DNA of 5,647 nucleotides from Winogradskyella sp. (GCA_030149115.1 JASBSE010000429.1:1-5647), one strand, 5' to 3'. Counted from the stretch's first letter, positions 1 through 5,647 are shown. Notes: a model not told the origin generated them from the letters alone. Made by a program: numbers and translations.

Positions 1-2429
1 TCTATTCTTAGGATTTTAAAAATATTAGCCACACCAAAACTATACTCATAATACATACGCGTATCTGGTGCTAGTAGCGGAAATTCTACTGGATTTCCTG
101 TAGTACTTAAAGCTATATTTTCATCGGATAATTCTCCCCAAACACCTCTCAGACCAACAATTGCTCTGAGGTTATATTTCTTTAAGAATGGAATACGAGA
201 AAATAAACGACCATTAAAATTGTGTTCAAAATGAACGGAAGTATAGGTATCCGTAACAAACTCATAGAAATCTAGCTGCGAGAATGTGTTATATATTGAA
301 AAGTATGTTTGGTTACCAGGAACCACACTTAGCAAACCTAGTGGTACTTCACCAAATGTTTTACCAGCTTCGATTGAAGTTACCAAACGTCCAAAACCAC
401 CTACCTGCCATGGTTGTATATACGAGAATTGTACTTTGGTATAATCAAAATCACTGTCAAACCAATTGCGATCTCCACGTGTAACCTGAGCAAAAAGTCT
501 TGCAAAATTATCGTTCTTCTCTTTTCGTTCTACACCAAAGCCTGTCATTTCACGTTTAGGGAAATATGATAAAGCCAATCTACTTTCAAACTGTTTAATC
601 TCTGATGAAATTCCTGTTGAAGATTCAGGATTATTATAATCTAAACTGAAAGTTGGTGATGCTGAACTTAAGGTTCTAAAACTTCCATCCAAACGTACTT
701 CAAAATTTCTTAGCGGCTCAATAGAAAACCCTAAATTGGTTAAATTAATGTTGGTTAATTTATCGTTTGAACCTGCTGTAAAAACTGCATTAGATGCTAA
801 ACTTCTACCTAAAACATCTGTAGAACTCGTTAGACTTGCTCCAATCTGTTCTATATCTCGCCGGTTTCCTCCAAAAACAGTTAATCGACTGCGCTTATCT
901 AAAAGCCATTTACCAGAAATACCATATTTAAATTTATCATCCCTAAAGCCGTATGCCAGGAACCCTTCTAGTCGCCATAAATCGTTCGGACCAAAATAAG
1001 TTCTTCCTCCTGTTCTTAGTCGCATACCTTCAACCTCGTTAAAACCAAATGTTGAAAAAATTGGACCGTAATCAAAATTTATACTTGGGAACTCGACATA
1101 CCCTGAAGCCAATATGCTTCCTAGATTATATAGACGCTTAAACTTCTTTACGGTTTTTAAAGTGTCTAGCATTTTGTAAACACCTTTTTCGTCCTTATTT
1201 AAAGCTTCTAACCTATTCTTTTCCCAAAAATCGTCCTCTCTATTATAAATATCCGCATCATAGGTATAAACAACCTTATCATAGAATTTTTCATCCTTCG
1301 GTTGATTGAATTTATAATTATCGTACAACGTTGTTCGCTTACCATAAACTCCTCGTGATTTTTCTTTCTTATTTAAGGCAAAATCCGAAAGAAAATAATC
1401 GCGTTTTATAAGAAAAACAGAATCATTTAAAACTTCAAATTCTTGCTCTATATAAATTTCTTTTACCCAGTTGATATTGGCGCTTTTAGATGCCTGAAGA
1501 TTAATTTCTTTTATTGCATAGGTAGAATCATTAACCCAAAAGTCTCCTTTAAAAGTTAATTCATTTTTACGTCTTGGGTAGTATATGATATTATAACACC
1601 ATTTATTATCTATGTAAGCACTATCTGAAAGCACATAATTATAGGTTTGGATACCTGTACGACTCAACGGACTTACAAAACTCTTATCAAAGAACTTTAA
1701 ATAGTTGTCGTAAATATTATAGTCTGAATATAAGTCATCTATGAAATCTATAATAACCTGATTGTTACTGAATCCTGAGTTCTTGTTCCCTACTAAATCC
1801 TCTCGCTTTTCATCTCTTTCATTATCACCATAGATTTTTTTTACAGACTCATTTAGGAAAATAGGCAAATATGTTTTACCTGTAACGGAAGATGTATCAA
1901 CCTCCTCAAAGACAAATTCCATGCCTTTGAATAGTTTACTCTTTATAAGCGCACTATCTATGGTATTAAGGTCAAACTCTACTTTTTCGTATTGGTCGTA
2001 TTCGTATTGTTTAAACTGGCTTAGTCCGTTTTGTCTTTTACGCTCCCAAATCTTCTTAAGAATTCGTATTGCAGGATTTTCTGAAGCTTTCTTTGATTGT
2101 TTACCACTAACGATAACTACTTCCTTTAAAGATTCTGCTTCTTCTTTAAGCACAAATCTTAAATCGTAGTTTACCTTTTTTGTAAGTTGAAATTCTAATA
2201 CTTCATAACCAACAAAAGAAACCATTAAAGCATTCCAAGTTTCATCAGACTCTAAATAGAATCGTCCATCTTCGTTTGTAATAGTGCCTTCGGTAGAACC
2301 TTTAAAAACTACGTTTGCAAAAGGAATTGGCTCATCGTTTACATCATAAACGTAACCACTAACTTTTGTTTGAGAAAAAGCTGAGGTTAAGCCAATAATA
2401 AAAAGGGCAAAGAATAGTTTTAACTTCAT
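1..2429 (-). CDS. DUF5686 family outer-membrane protein with carboxypeptidase-regulatory-like domain (C-terminus cut by window edge)
   Basis: The reading frame is open from the ATG at 2429 to the left edge, giving about 809 residues without a stop. The last visible residues (FGVANIFKILRI) look like a late barrel strand, so probably only a few tens of residues are missing. Residues 1-20 are a clear signal peptide (MKLKLFFALFIIGLTSAFSQ). Residues about 22-95 form a carboxypeptidase-D-regulatory-like beta-sandwich, with the hallmarks VSGYVYD, PIPFANV, GT-TNEDGRF and SFVGYE. The segment NPAIRILKKIWERK at about 118-131 and all that follows match the DUF5686 family. The last third alternates polar and hydrophobic residues with many aromatics, as in an outer-membrane beta-barrel. 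Known of the family: common in Bacteroidota, usually just over 800 residues, molecular role not established; it resembles TonB-dependent receptors only in the N-terminal domain. It lies 90 bp downstream of pdhB on the same strand. The start is supported by the signal peptide beginning exactly there. Confidence 0.9.
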   Translation of the reverse strand, partial: MKLKLFFALFIIGLTSAFSQTKVSGYVYDVNDEPIPFANVVFKGSTEGTITNEDGRFYLESDETWNALMVSFVGYEVLEFQLTKKVNYDLRFVLKEEAESLKEVVIVSGKQSKKASENPAIRILKKIWERKRQNGLSQFKQYEYDQYEKVEFDLNTIDSALIKSKLFKGMEFVFEEVDTSSVTGKTYLPIFLNESVKKIYGDNERDEKREDLVGNKNSGFSNNQVIIDFIDDLYSDYNIYDNYLKFFDKSFVSPLSRTGIQTYNYVLSDSAYIDNKWCYNIIYYPRRKNELTFKGDFWVNDSTYAIKEINLQASKSANINWVKEIYIEQEFEVLNDSVFLIKRDYFLSDFALNKKEKSRGVYGKRTTLYDNYKFNQPKDEKFYDKVVYTYDADIYNREDDFWEKNRLEALNKDEKGVYKMLDTLKTVKKFKRLYNLGSILASGYVEFPSINFDYGPIFSTFGFNEVEGMRLRTGGRTYFGPNDLWRLEGFLAYGFRDDKFKYGISGKWLLDKRSRLTVFGGNRRDIEQIGASLTSSTDVLGRSLASNAVFTAGSNDKLTNINLTNLGFSIEPLRNFEVRLDGSFRTLSSASPTFSLDYNNPESSTGISSEIKQFESRLALSYFPKREMTGFGVERKEKNDNFARLFAQVTRGDRNWFDSDFDYTKVQFSYIQPWQVGGFGRLVTSIEAGKTFGEVPLGLLSVVPGNQTYFSIYNTFSQLDFYEFVTDTYTSVHFEHNFNGRLFSRIPFLKKYNLRAIVGLRGVWGELSDENIALSTTGNPVEFPLLAPDTRMYYEYSFGVANIFKILRI

Positions 2430-2437
2430 ATTTAAAC

Positions 2438-2496
2438 AATAAACTTCATCAACAACCGTGCTAAAATTAGTTTTTTGGTTATTAATGAAGTTTATT
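2438..2496 (-). repeat. 59-bp inverted repeat (strong hairpin) between pdhB and the DUF5686 gene
   Basis: The arms at 2438-2457 and 2477-2496 are complementary over 20 positions with two mismatches. The outer 12 bp (AATAAACTTCAT with ATGAAGTTTATT) are perfect. The loop is 19 nt and itself contains CTAAAATTAG. On the minus strand the hairpin begins 23 nt after the pdhB stop and ends 8 nt before the DUF5686 start codon. It could end or slow pdhB transcripts, protect the pdhB mRNA 3' end, or act as a leader structure limiting ribosome access to the DUF5686 start. There is no long U-run after the stem, so it is not a textbook intrinsic terminator. The loop also contains a near-match to a -7 box on the minus strand (TAATTTTA, 2469-2462), but no TTG lies at a suitable distance upstream. 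Confidence 0.75.
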
Positions 2497-2500
2497 TAAC

Positions 2501-2512
2501 GCAGAAAACTGC
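2501..2512 (-). other. small hairpin just after the pdhB stop
   Basis: The minus strand reads GCAG-TTTT-CTGC, a 4-bp GC-rich stem with a 4-nt loop, starting 7 nt after the pdhB stop codon. It is short and could be chance, but it lies directly before the larger 59-bp hairpin and together they could form a tandem 3'-end structure for the pdhB message. Confidence 0.35.
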
Positions 2513-2519
2513 AATTTAT

Positions 2520-3497
2520 TTACTTATACATTACTTTTTTCACCGCTTTTACAACGTCATCGCTATTAGGCAACCACTCTTCTAAAAGTACTGGTGAATA
2601 TGGCGCAGGTGTATCTGCAGTATTAATTTTTACAACTGGAGCATCTAAATAATCAAACGCTTCAGATTGTACTAAGTATGTAATCTCTGTTGCTACATTA
2701 CCAAAAGGCCAAGCTTCTTCAACTACAACAAGTCTATTTGTTTTCTTTACAGATTCTACAACCGTTTTTCTGTCCATAGGACGTACAGTACGTAAATCTA
2801 TAATTTCACAAGAGATGCCTTCCTTTTCTAATTCGTCTGCCGCTTTAAAAGCCTCTTTTATAATTTTACCAAAAGACACGATGGTTACGTCTGTTCCTTC
2901 TCTTTTAATATCTGCAACACCTAAAGGAATAGTGTATTCACCTTCTGGTACCTCACCTTTATCTCCATACATCTGCTCGCTCTCCATGAAAATTACCGGA
3001 TCATCATCTCTGATTGCAGATTTCAAAAGTCCCTTTGCGTCATATGGGTTTGATGGTACTACCACCTTAAGACCTGGTGTATTGGCAAACCAACTTTCAA
3101 AAGCTTGGGAGTGTGTTGCCGCCAACTGACCTGCAGATGCTGTAGGACCTCTAAAAACGATTGGGCATTTAAACTGTCCACCAGACATTTGTCTAATTTT
3201 CGCAGCATTATTTATAATCTGATCAATACCTACTAAAGAGAAGTTAAACGTCATATACTCTACTATAGGACGGTTACCAGTCATCGTAGAACCTACAGCA
3301 ATACCAGCAAAACCAAGCTCTGCGATAGGCGTATCTATAACGCGCTTTGGACCAAACTCATCCAACATTCCTTTTGATGCCTTGTATGCACCATTATATT
3401 CTGCAACTTCTTCACCCATAAGGTAAATGCTTTCATCTCTACGCATTTCTTCGCTCATGGCGTCAGCGATAGCTTCTCTAAATTGAATTGTCTTCAT
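2520..3497 (-). CDS. pdhB: Pyruvate dehydrogenase complex E1 component, beta subunit
   Basis: This 325-residue protein matches the usual length of a bacterial E1 beta chain. With E1 alpha it forms the thiamine-diphosphate enzyme that decarboxylates pyruvate and reductively acetylates the E2 lipoyl groups; it acts in the cytoplasm. The N-terminal TPP-side domain (about 1-185) contains DTPIAELGFAGIAVG, in which Glu60 aligns with human beta-Glu59, the residue that contacts the TPP pyrimidine ring. It is followed by EYMTFNFS, IVFRGP and ATHSQ, where His129 aligns with human beta-His128. The C-terminal transketolase domain (about 195-325) has IDLRTVRPMD, VVVEEAWPFGNVATEI and the terminal DTPAPY. 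A branched-chain 2-oxoacid E1 beta is the alternative, but the closeness to mitochondrial PDHB through the active-site region favours pyruvate. The E1 alpha gene is not adjacent. The ATG at 3497 begins the conserved MKTIQFREAI start of the family. Confidence 0.93.
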   Translation of the reverse strand: MKTIQFREAIADAMSEEMRRDESIYLMGEEVAEYNGAYKASKGMLDEFGPKRVIDTPIAELGFAGIAVGSTMTGNRPIVEYMTFNFSLVGIDQIINNAAKIRQMSGGQFKCPIVFRGPTASAGQLAATHSQAFESWFANTPGLKVVVPSNPYDAKGLLKSAIRDDDPVIFMESEQMYGDKGEVPEGEYTIPLGVADIKREGTDVTIVSFGKIIKEAFKAADELEKEGISCEIIDLRTVRPMDRKTVVESVKKTNRLVVVEEAWPFGNVATEITYLVQSEAFDYLDAPVVKINTADTPAPYSPVLLEEWLPNSDDVVKAVKKVMYK

Positions 3498-3519
3498 TAT
3501 TTTCTTTTTAAACGAAGAA

Positions 3520-3527
3520 CAAAAATA
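3520..3527 (-). promoter_or_regulatory. candidate Bacteroidota -7 promoter box for pdhB
   Basis: The minus strand reads TATTTTTG, an exact match to the Bacteroidota primary sigma factor -7 consensus TAnnTTTG. Transcription would start near 3514, giving a leader of roughly 15-20 nt before the pdhB ATG. The nearest upstream TTG (3555-3553) leaves a 25-nt spacer, longer than the usual 17-23, so the -33 element is weak or absent. The leader is A-rich (AAAAAGAAAATA) with no clear Shine-Dalgarno, as is normal in this phylum. Confidence 0.45.
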
Positions 3528-3572
3528 GCAATAAATGAAAAACTAAATAGCTCAAATTTCTTTAAAATTTAT

Positions 3573-3584
3573 TATGCGTGCATA
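3573..3584. promoter_or_regulatory. 12-bp palindrome in the divergent pdhB/etfB intergenic region
   Basis: TATGC-GT-GCATA has 5-bp perfect arms around a 2-bp centre. It is the most GC-containing patch in an otherwise AT-only stretch and directly abuts the next dyad (3585-3610). A dimeric repressor or activator could bind here, but no known regulator site is recognised. Confidence 0.3.
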
Positions 3585-3610
3585 GTAAATATTCGAAATA
3601 AAATATTTAC
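3585..3610. promoter_or_regulatory. 26-bp dyad overlapping the candidate etfB promoter
   Basis: GTAAATATT and AATATTTAC are perfect 9-bp inverted arms separated by 8 bp (CGAAATAA). The right arm overlaps by 3 bp the candidate -7 box at 3608-3615. A dimer bound here would be placed to block or steer RNA polymerase on etfBA. The arms are A/T-rich, which raises the chance of coincidence. No regulator family can be named from the sequence alone. Confidence 0.4.
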
Positions 3611-3615
3611 CTTCG
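3608..3615 (+). promoter_or_regulatory. candidate -7 promoter box for etfBA
   Basis: TACCTTCG matches TAnnTTTG with one change (C for T at the seventh position). Transcription would begin near 3620, leaving a leader of about 85 nt before the etfB start. No TTG is present 17-23 bp upstream, so if real the promoter either depends on an activator or has a degenerate -33. Confidence 0.35.
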
Positions 3616-3647
3616 TAACCGCAATTTTTTGATGTTTTACAAATAGT

Positions 3648-3661
3648 TAACGAAATCGTTA
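3648..3661. repeat. 14-bp palindrome in the etfB leader
   Basis: TAACGA-AA-TCGTTA has 6-bp perfect arms around AA. Flanking TTTTAC (3635-3640) and GTAAAA (3664-3669) are also complementary, so an imperfect longer stem with asymmetric internal loops could form. If transcription starts near 3620 this lies in the 5' untranslated leader, 45 nt before the etfB ATG; otherwise it may be an operator. A 2-nt loop is too tight for a good RNA hairpin, which slightly favours a DNA-binding site. Confidence 0.4.
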
Positions 3662-3706
3662 TAGTAAAATTTCACATAATAATGTAAACTTAAATAATAT
3701 ATAAGT

Positions 3707-4453
3707 ATGAAGATTTTAGTATGTATCAGCCACGTACCTGATACGACTTCCAAAATTAACTTTACAGAGGGCGACACTAAGTTTGACACTAATGGTGTGC
3801 AATTTGTAATTAATCCTAATGATGAATTTGGTTTAACCAGAGCAATGTGGTTTAAAGAAAAGCAAGGTGCAAGCGTAGATGTTGTAAACGTAGGTGGTGC
3901 AGAAACTGAGCCAACGTTAAGAAAAGCATTAGCTATTGGTGCCGATACTGCCATAAGAGTTAACACAGAAGCTACTGATGGCTTTTCTGTTGCAAAACAA
4001 TTAGCAAAAGTGGTTAAAGATGGTGGTTACGACTTAGTAATAGCAGGAAGAGAGTCTATTGATTATAATGGAGGAATGGTTCCTGGTATGCTAGCAGCAC
4101 TGACAGATGCTAACTTTGTTGCAAATTGTATAGGATTAGAAGTTGATGGTACTAATGCAAAAGCTGTAAGAGAAATTGATGGTGGTAAAGAAACTGTAAG
4201 CACTTCACTTCCTTTAGTTGTTGCAGGACAAAAAGGTATTGTCGAAGAAAGTGATCTTCGTATCCCAAATATGAGAGGTATTATGATGGCTCGTAAAAAA
4301 CCGTTAAATGTTGTTGAACCTGTTGATACTACTTCAGAAACTACAACTGCTAGTTTCGAAAAACCTGCACCTAAAGGTGCGGTTAAGTTAGTCGATGCCG
4401 ATAATATCGATGAGTTAGTAAATTTACTTCACAACGAAGCTAAAGTCATTTAA
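3707..4453 (+). CDS. etfB: Electron transfer flavoprotein, beta subunit (FixA family)
   Basis: The 248-residue protein has the length of a housekeeping EtfB. With EtfA it forms the soluble heterodimer that collects electrons from acyl-CoA dehydrogenases and delivers them to ETF:quinone oxidoreductase. The N-terminus MKILVCISHVPDT and the segments NPNDEFGL and TLRKALAIGAD are typical of the family. The PROSITE-style ETF beta signature is fully met at residues 153-173 (AVREIDGGKETV, four residues, then PLVVA). The recognition-loop region (about 184-205, DLRIPN through ARKKPL) has Ile186 where human ETF beta has the Leu195 anchor, and about three extra residues before the basic ARKK. The AMP-site loop GRESIDYNGGMVPGM (114-128) lacks the Asn-Gln-Thr triplet seen in human and Paracoccus-type EtfB. 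The gene heads an operon with etfA, 10 bp downstream. The leader before ATG is AT-only with no Shine-Dalgarno. Confidence 0.95.
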   Translation: MKILVCISHVPDTTSKINFTEGDTKFDTNGVQFVINPNDEFGLTRAMWFKEKQGASVDVVNVGGAETEPTLRKALAIGADTAIRVNTEATDGFSVAKQLAKVVKDGGYDLVIAGRESIDYNGGMVPGMLAALTDANFVANCIGLEVDGTNAKAVREIDGGKETVSTSLPLVVAGQKGIVEESDLRIPNMRGIMMARKKPLNVVEPVDTTSETTTASFEKPAPKGAVKLVDADNIDELVNLLHNEAKVI

Positions 4454-4463
4454 AAAAAGAATT

Positions 4464-5426
4464 ATGTCAGTTTTAGTATATACAGAATCAGAAAACGGAA
4501 AATTTAAAAAAGCAGCTTTAGAAGTCGTTTCTTACGCAAAAGCTGTTGCAGACCAAATGGGCACAACAGTAACTGCTGTTGCCATTAATGCAGACAATAG
4601 TGATAGCCTAGGCGCTTATGGTGCTTCTAAAGTATTGTCTGTAAAAGATGAAAGTCTAAATAAATTTAACGCTAAAAAATACGCAGCTGTTATAGAGCAA
4701 GCTGCTAAAAATGAAAGTACAAAAGTTGTTGTTTTAAGTTCTAGTGCAGACAGTAAATATTTAGCACCCATATTAGCTGTAGGTTTAGATGCAGGATATG
4801 TTTCTAATGTAGTAGAAGCTCCATCAAGCACTTCACCATTTACAGTGAAACGAACTGCTTTTACAAACAAAGCTTTTGCTAATACAGAAATAAATACAGA
4901 TGTAAAAATCGTTGGTTTATCTAACAATTCTTTCGGAATTGTTGAAGCTGGTGGTAGTGCTTCTGTTGAAGATTTTTCTCCTTCAATACCAGACTCTGGT
5001 GTGAGTGTAGAGTCTGTAGACAAAGCAACAGATAAAGTTAGTATTGCAGATGCAGAAATAGTAGTATCTGGCGGTAGAGGATTAAAAGGTCCTGAGAATT
5101 GGGGTATGATAGAAGAGTTAGCAGATGTTTTAGGTGCTGCTACTGCATGTTCTAAGCCAGTATCTGATCTTGGTTGGAGACCTCACAGTGAGCACGTTGG
5201 GCAGACAGGTAAACCTGTAGCCTCAAACTTATACATTGCTGTTGGTATCTCTGGAGCAATTCAGCATTTAGCAGGTATTAATGCTTCTAAAATAAAAGTT
5301 GTTATTAACACAGATCCTGAAGCTCCTTTCTTTAAAGCAGCTGACTACGGAGTTGTTGGTGATGCGTTTGAAGTAGTACCAACATTAATAGAAAAACTAA
5401 AAGCTTTTAAAGCTCAAAACGCATAA
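4464..5426 (+). CDS. etfA: Electron transfer flavoprotein, alpha subunit (FixB family)
   Basis: This 320-residue protein carries the FAD of the ETF heterodimer. The N-terminal domain (about 1-185, starting SVLVYTE) pairs with EtfB. The C-terminal FAD domain starts near IVVSGGRGLKGPENW (199-213). FAD contacts known from human ETF alpha align with a constant offset of 18: Arg205 (human 223), Ser230 (248), Thr248 in VGQTGK (266), His268 in GAIQHLAG (286) and Asn282 in VINTDPEAP (300). The ETF alpha signature LYIAVGISGAIQHLAGI is intact at 256-272. Lys231 occupies the position of human Arg249, the residue that sits over the flavin ring. The adjacent GWRPHSEHVGQTG is histidine-rich compared with the human FVPNDMQVGQTG. 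The start 10 bp after the etfB stop, behind an A-rich AAAAAAAGA tract, indicates one transcript with etfB. Confidence 0.95.
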   Translation: MSVLVYTESENGKFKKAALEVVSYAKAVADQMGTTVTAVAINADNSDSLGAYGASKVLSVKDESLNKFNAKKYAAVIEQAAKNESTKVVVLSSSADSKYLAPILAVGLDAGYVSNVVEAPSSTSPFTVKRTAFTNKAFANTEINTDVKIVGLSNNSFGIVEAGGSASVEDFSPSIPDSGVSVESVDKATDKVSIADAEIVVSGGRGLKGPENWGMIEELADVLGAATACSKPVSDLGWRPHSEHVGQTGKPVASNLYIAVGISGAIQHLAGINASKIKVVINTDPEAPFFKAADYGVVGDAFEVVPTLIEKLKAFKAQNA

Positions 5427-5429
5427 TTT

Positions 5430-5444
5430 TATTACCTTGTAATA
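5430..5444 (+). other. weak hairpin right after etfA
   Basis: TATTAC-CTT-GTAATA gives a 6-bp perfect stem with a 3-nt loop beginning 4 nt after the etfA stop. It is A/T-rich and has no T-run behind it, so it is a poor intrinsic terminator. It may still mark the 3' end of the etfBA message together with the larger element that follows 2 nt later. Confidence 0.3.
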
Positions 5445-5446
5445 TT

Positions 5447-5562
5447 AAAGGACTGTTTAAATTTAGATTTTCTTAATAGGTTTACGTTTCATCGAAAGTA
5501 TTGAGAAAAATATCCAATTCTGCATTTTGCAGTTGGTAAAGTCCAAATTTAAACAGTTCTTT
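5447..5562. repeat. 116-bp MITE-like element or long structured intergenic repeat with 25-bp terminal inverted repeats
   Basis: The left end (5447-5471) and right end (5538-5562) are inverted copies matching at 22 of 25 positions. The outer 18 nt pair fully as RNA (AAAGGACTGTTTAAATTT with AAATTTAAACAGTTCTTT, one G-U). The 66-bp interior has no ORF. It holds a second hairpin at 5514-5536: CTGCA-TTT-TGCAG stacked on CCAA/TTGG with a 2-nt TT bulge. The size, terminal inverted repeats and lack of coding capacity fit a miniature inverted-repeat transposable element. I do not see a convincing target-site duplication at either boundary. Alternatives are a bidirectional 3'-end structure for etfBA, or a structured leader for the downstream nuclease gene. 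No transposase family is recognised from the ends. Confidence 0.6.
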
Positions 5563-5576
5563 GTGTTTTAAAATTC

Positions 5577-5647
5577 ATGAGTTTAGTTCGTTTAAATATA
5601 AAAGGTATTTCCTACAGCCAAACACAAAATGGCGCGTATGCCTTAAT
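5577..5647 (+). CDS. Bifunctional nuclease family protein (DUF151), N-terminal fragment
   Basis: The window ends 23 codons into this gene. The visible protein, MSLVRLNIKGISYSQTQNGAYAL, matches the start of the DUF151 / bifunctional nuclease proteins of Bacteroidota, in which an N-terminal KGISYSQTQ-GAYALIL motif precedes the conserved core. Family members in other bacteria have been reported to have DNase and RNase activity; the role in this phylum is not well defined. It starts 150 bp after etfA on the same strand, with the 116-bp repeat element in between, so it may have its own promoter. The start is supported by the match beginning at this Met. With so little sequence, the identity rests on recognition of the N-terminus only. 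Confidence 0.7.
   Translation, partial: MSLVRLNIKGISYSQTQNGAYAL

Noticed and set aside
284..999. Plus-strand ORFs of 66 and 87 codons at 284-484 and 736-999
   Set aside because: They lie antisense to the continuous DUF5686 reading frame, have no recognisable protein features and are short enough to arise by chance.
1921..2169. Plus-strand ORF of 82 codons, rich in Leu, Ser and Phe
   Set aside because: Antisense to the DUF5686 coding sequence. The hydrophobic composition reflects the complement of Lys/Glu/Asn-rich codons, not a real membrane protein.
1..2429. Annotating the large minus-strand gene as a TonB-dependent receptor (SusC-like)
   Set aside because: The N-terminal carboxypeptidase-like domain is shared, but no plug domain or TonB box follows; the NPAIRILKKIWERK segment and the rest fit DUF5686.
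2815..3129. Plus-strand ORF of 104 codons inside pdhB
   Set aside because: Antisense shadow of a well-conserved enzyme; no homology signal or promoter of its own.
3637..3966. Minus-strand ORF of 109 codons across the etfB start and leader
   Set aside because: Most of it is antisense to conserved etfB codons and its N-terminal part is low-complexity; the remainder reads through the AT-rich intergenic region.
4616..5023. Minus-strand ORF of 135 codons inside etfA
   Set aside because: Antisense shadow of etfA; Ser/Thr/Leu-rich without any family motif.
3707..5426. Possibility that the ETF pair is an electron-bifurcating Fix-type ETF
   Set aside because: No FixC/FixX, acyl-CoA dehydrogenase or ferredoxin gene is adjacent, the EtfA FAD domain is housekeeping-like with no N-terminal ferredoxin domain, and the EtfB loop does not match the bifurcating IDGDTAQVGP form.
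5447..5562. Reading the 116-bp inverted repeat as a simple intrinsic terminator of etfBA
   Set aside because: The arms are separated by about 66-80 nt, far longer than normal terminator loops, and only a broken T-tract follows the right arm. A contribution to 3'-end formation is still possible.

Overview
The window is AT-rich chromosomal DNA that looks like a marine-type member of the Flavobacteriaceae (phylum Bacteroidota). Three things point there: a DUF5686 outer-membrane protein with a carboxypeptidase-regulatory-like N-terminal domain, start codons with A-rich leaders and no clear Shine-Dalgarno sequence, and promoter candidates that match the Bacteroidota -7 box (TAnnTTTG) rather than an E. 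coli-type -10. This assignment is inferred from protein style and signals, not from a database search.

Layout. On the minus strand, reading right to left, are pdhB (pyruvate dehydrogenase E1 beta, 3497 to 2520) and then a large outer-membrane-barrel protein of the DUF5686 family (2429 to the left edge, C-terminal end cut off). A 90-bp gap holding a strong 59-bp inverted repeat separates them. A 209-bp divergent intergenic region (3498-3706) with several dyads and promoter candidates separates pdhB from the plus-strand pair etfB (3707-4453) and etfA (4464-5426), which lie 10 bp apart and form an obvious operon. After etfA comes a 150-bp gap that is mostly one 116-bp element with 25-bp terminal inverted repeats. 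The first 23 codons of a bifunctional nuclease family (DUF151) gene follow at the right edge.

Function. EtfA and EtfB form the soluble FAD-containing heterodimer that takes electrons from acyl-CoA dehydrogenases and related flavoenzymes and passes them to the quinone pool. PdhB is half of the E1 enzyme that decarboxylates pyruvate towards acetyl-CoA. The two units sit back to back, so acetyl-CoA supply and beta-oxidation electron flow share one intergenic control region. Whether they are co-regulated is inference. The E1 alpha, E2 and E3 partners are not in the window.

No phage, CRISPR, toxin, defence or biosynthetic system is visible. The genes are ordinary housekeeping genes. The parts that deserve a second look are the structured intergenic sequences, especially the 116-bp MITE-like element, and a few cofactor-site substitutions in the ETF subunits.
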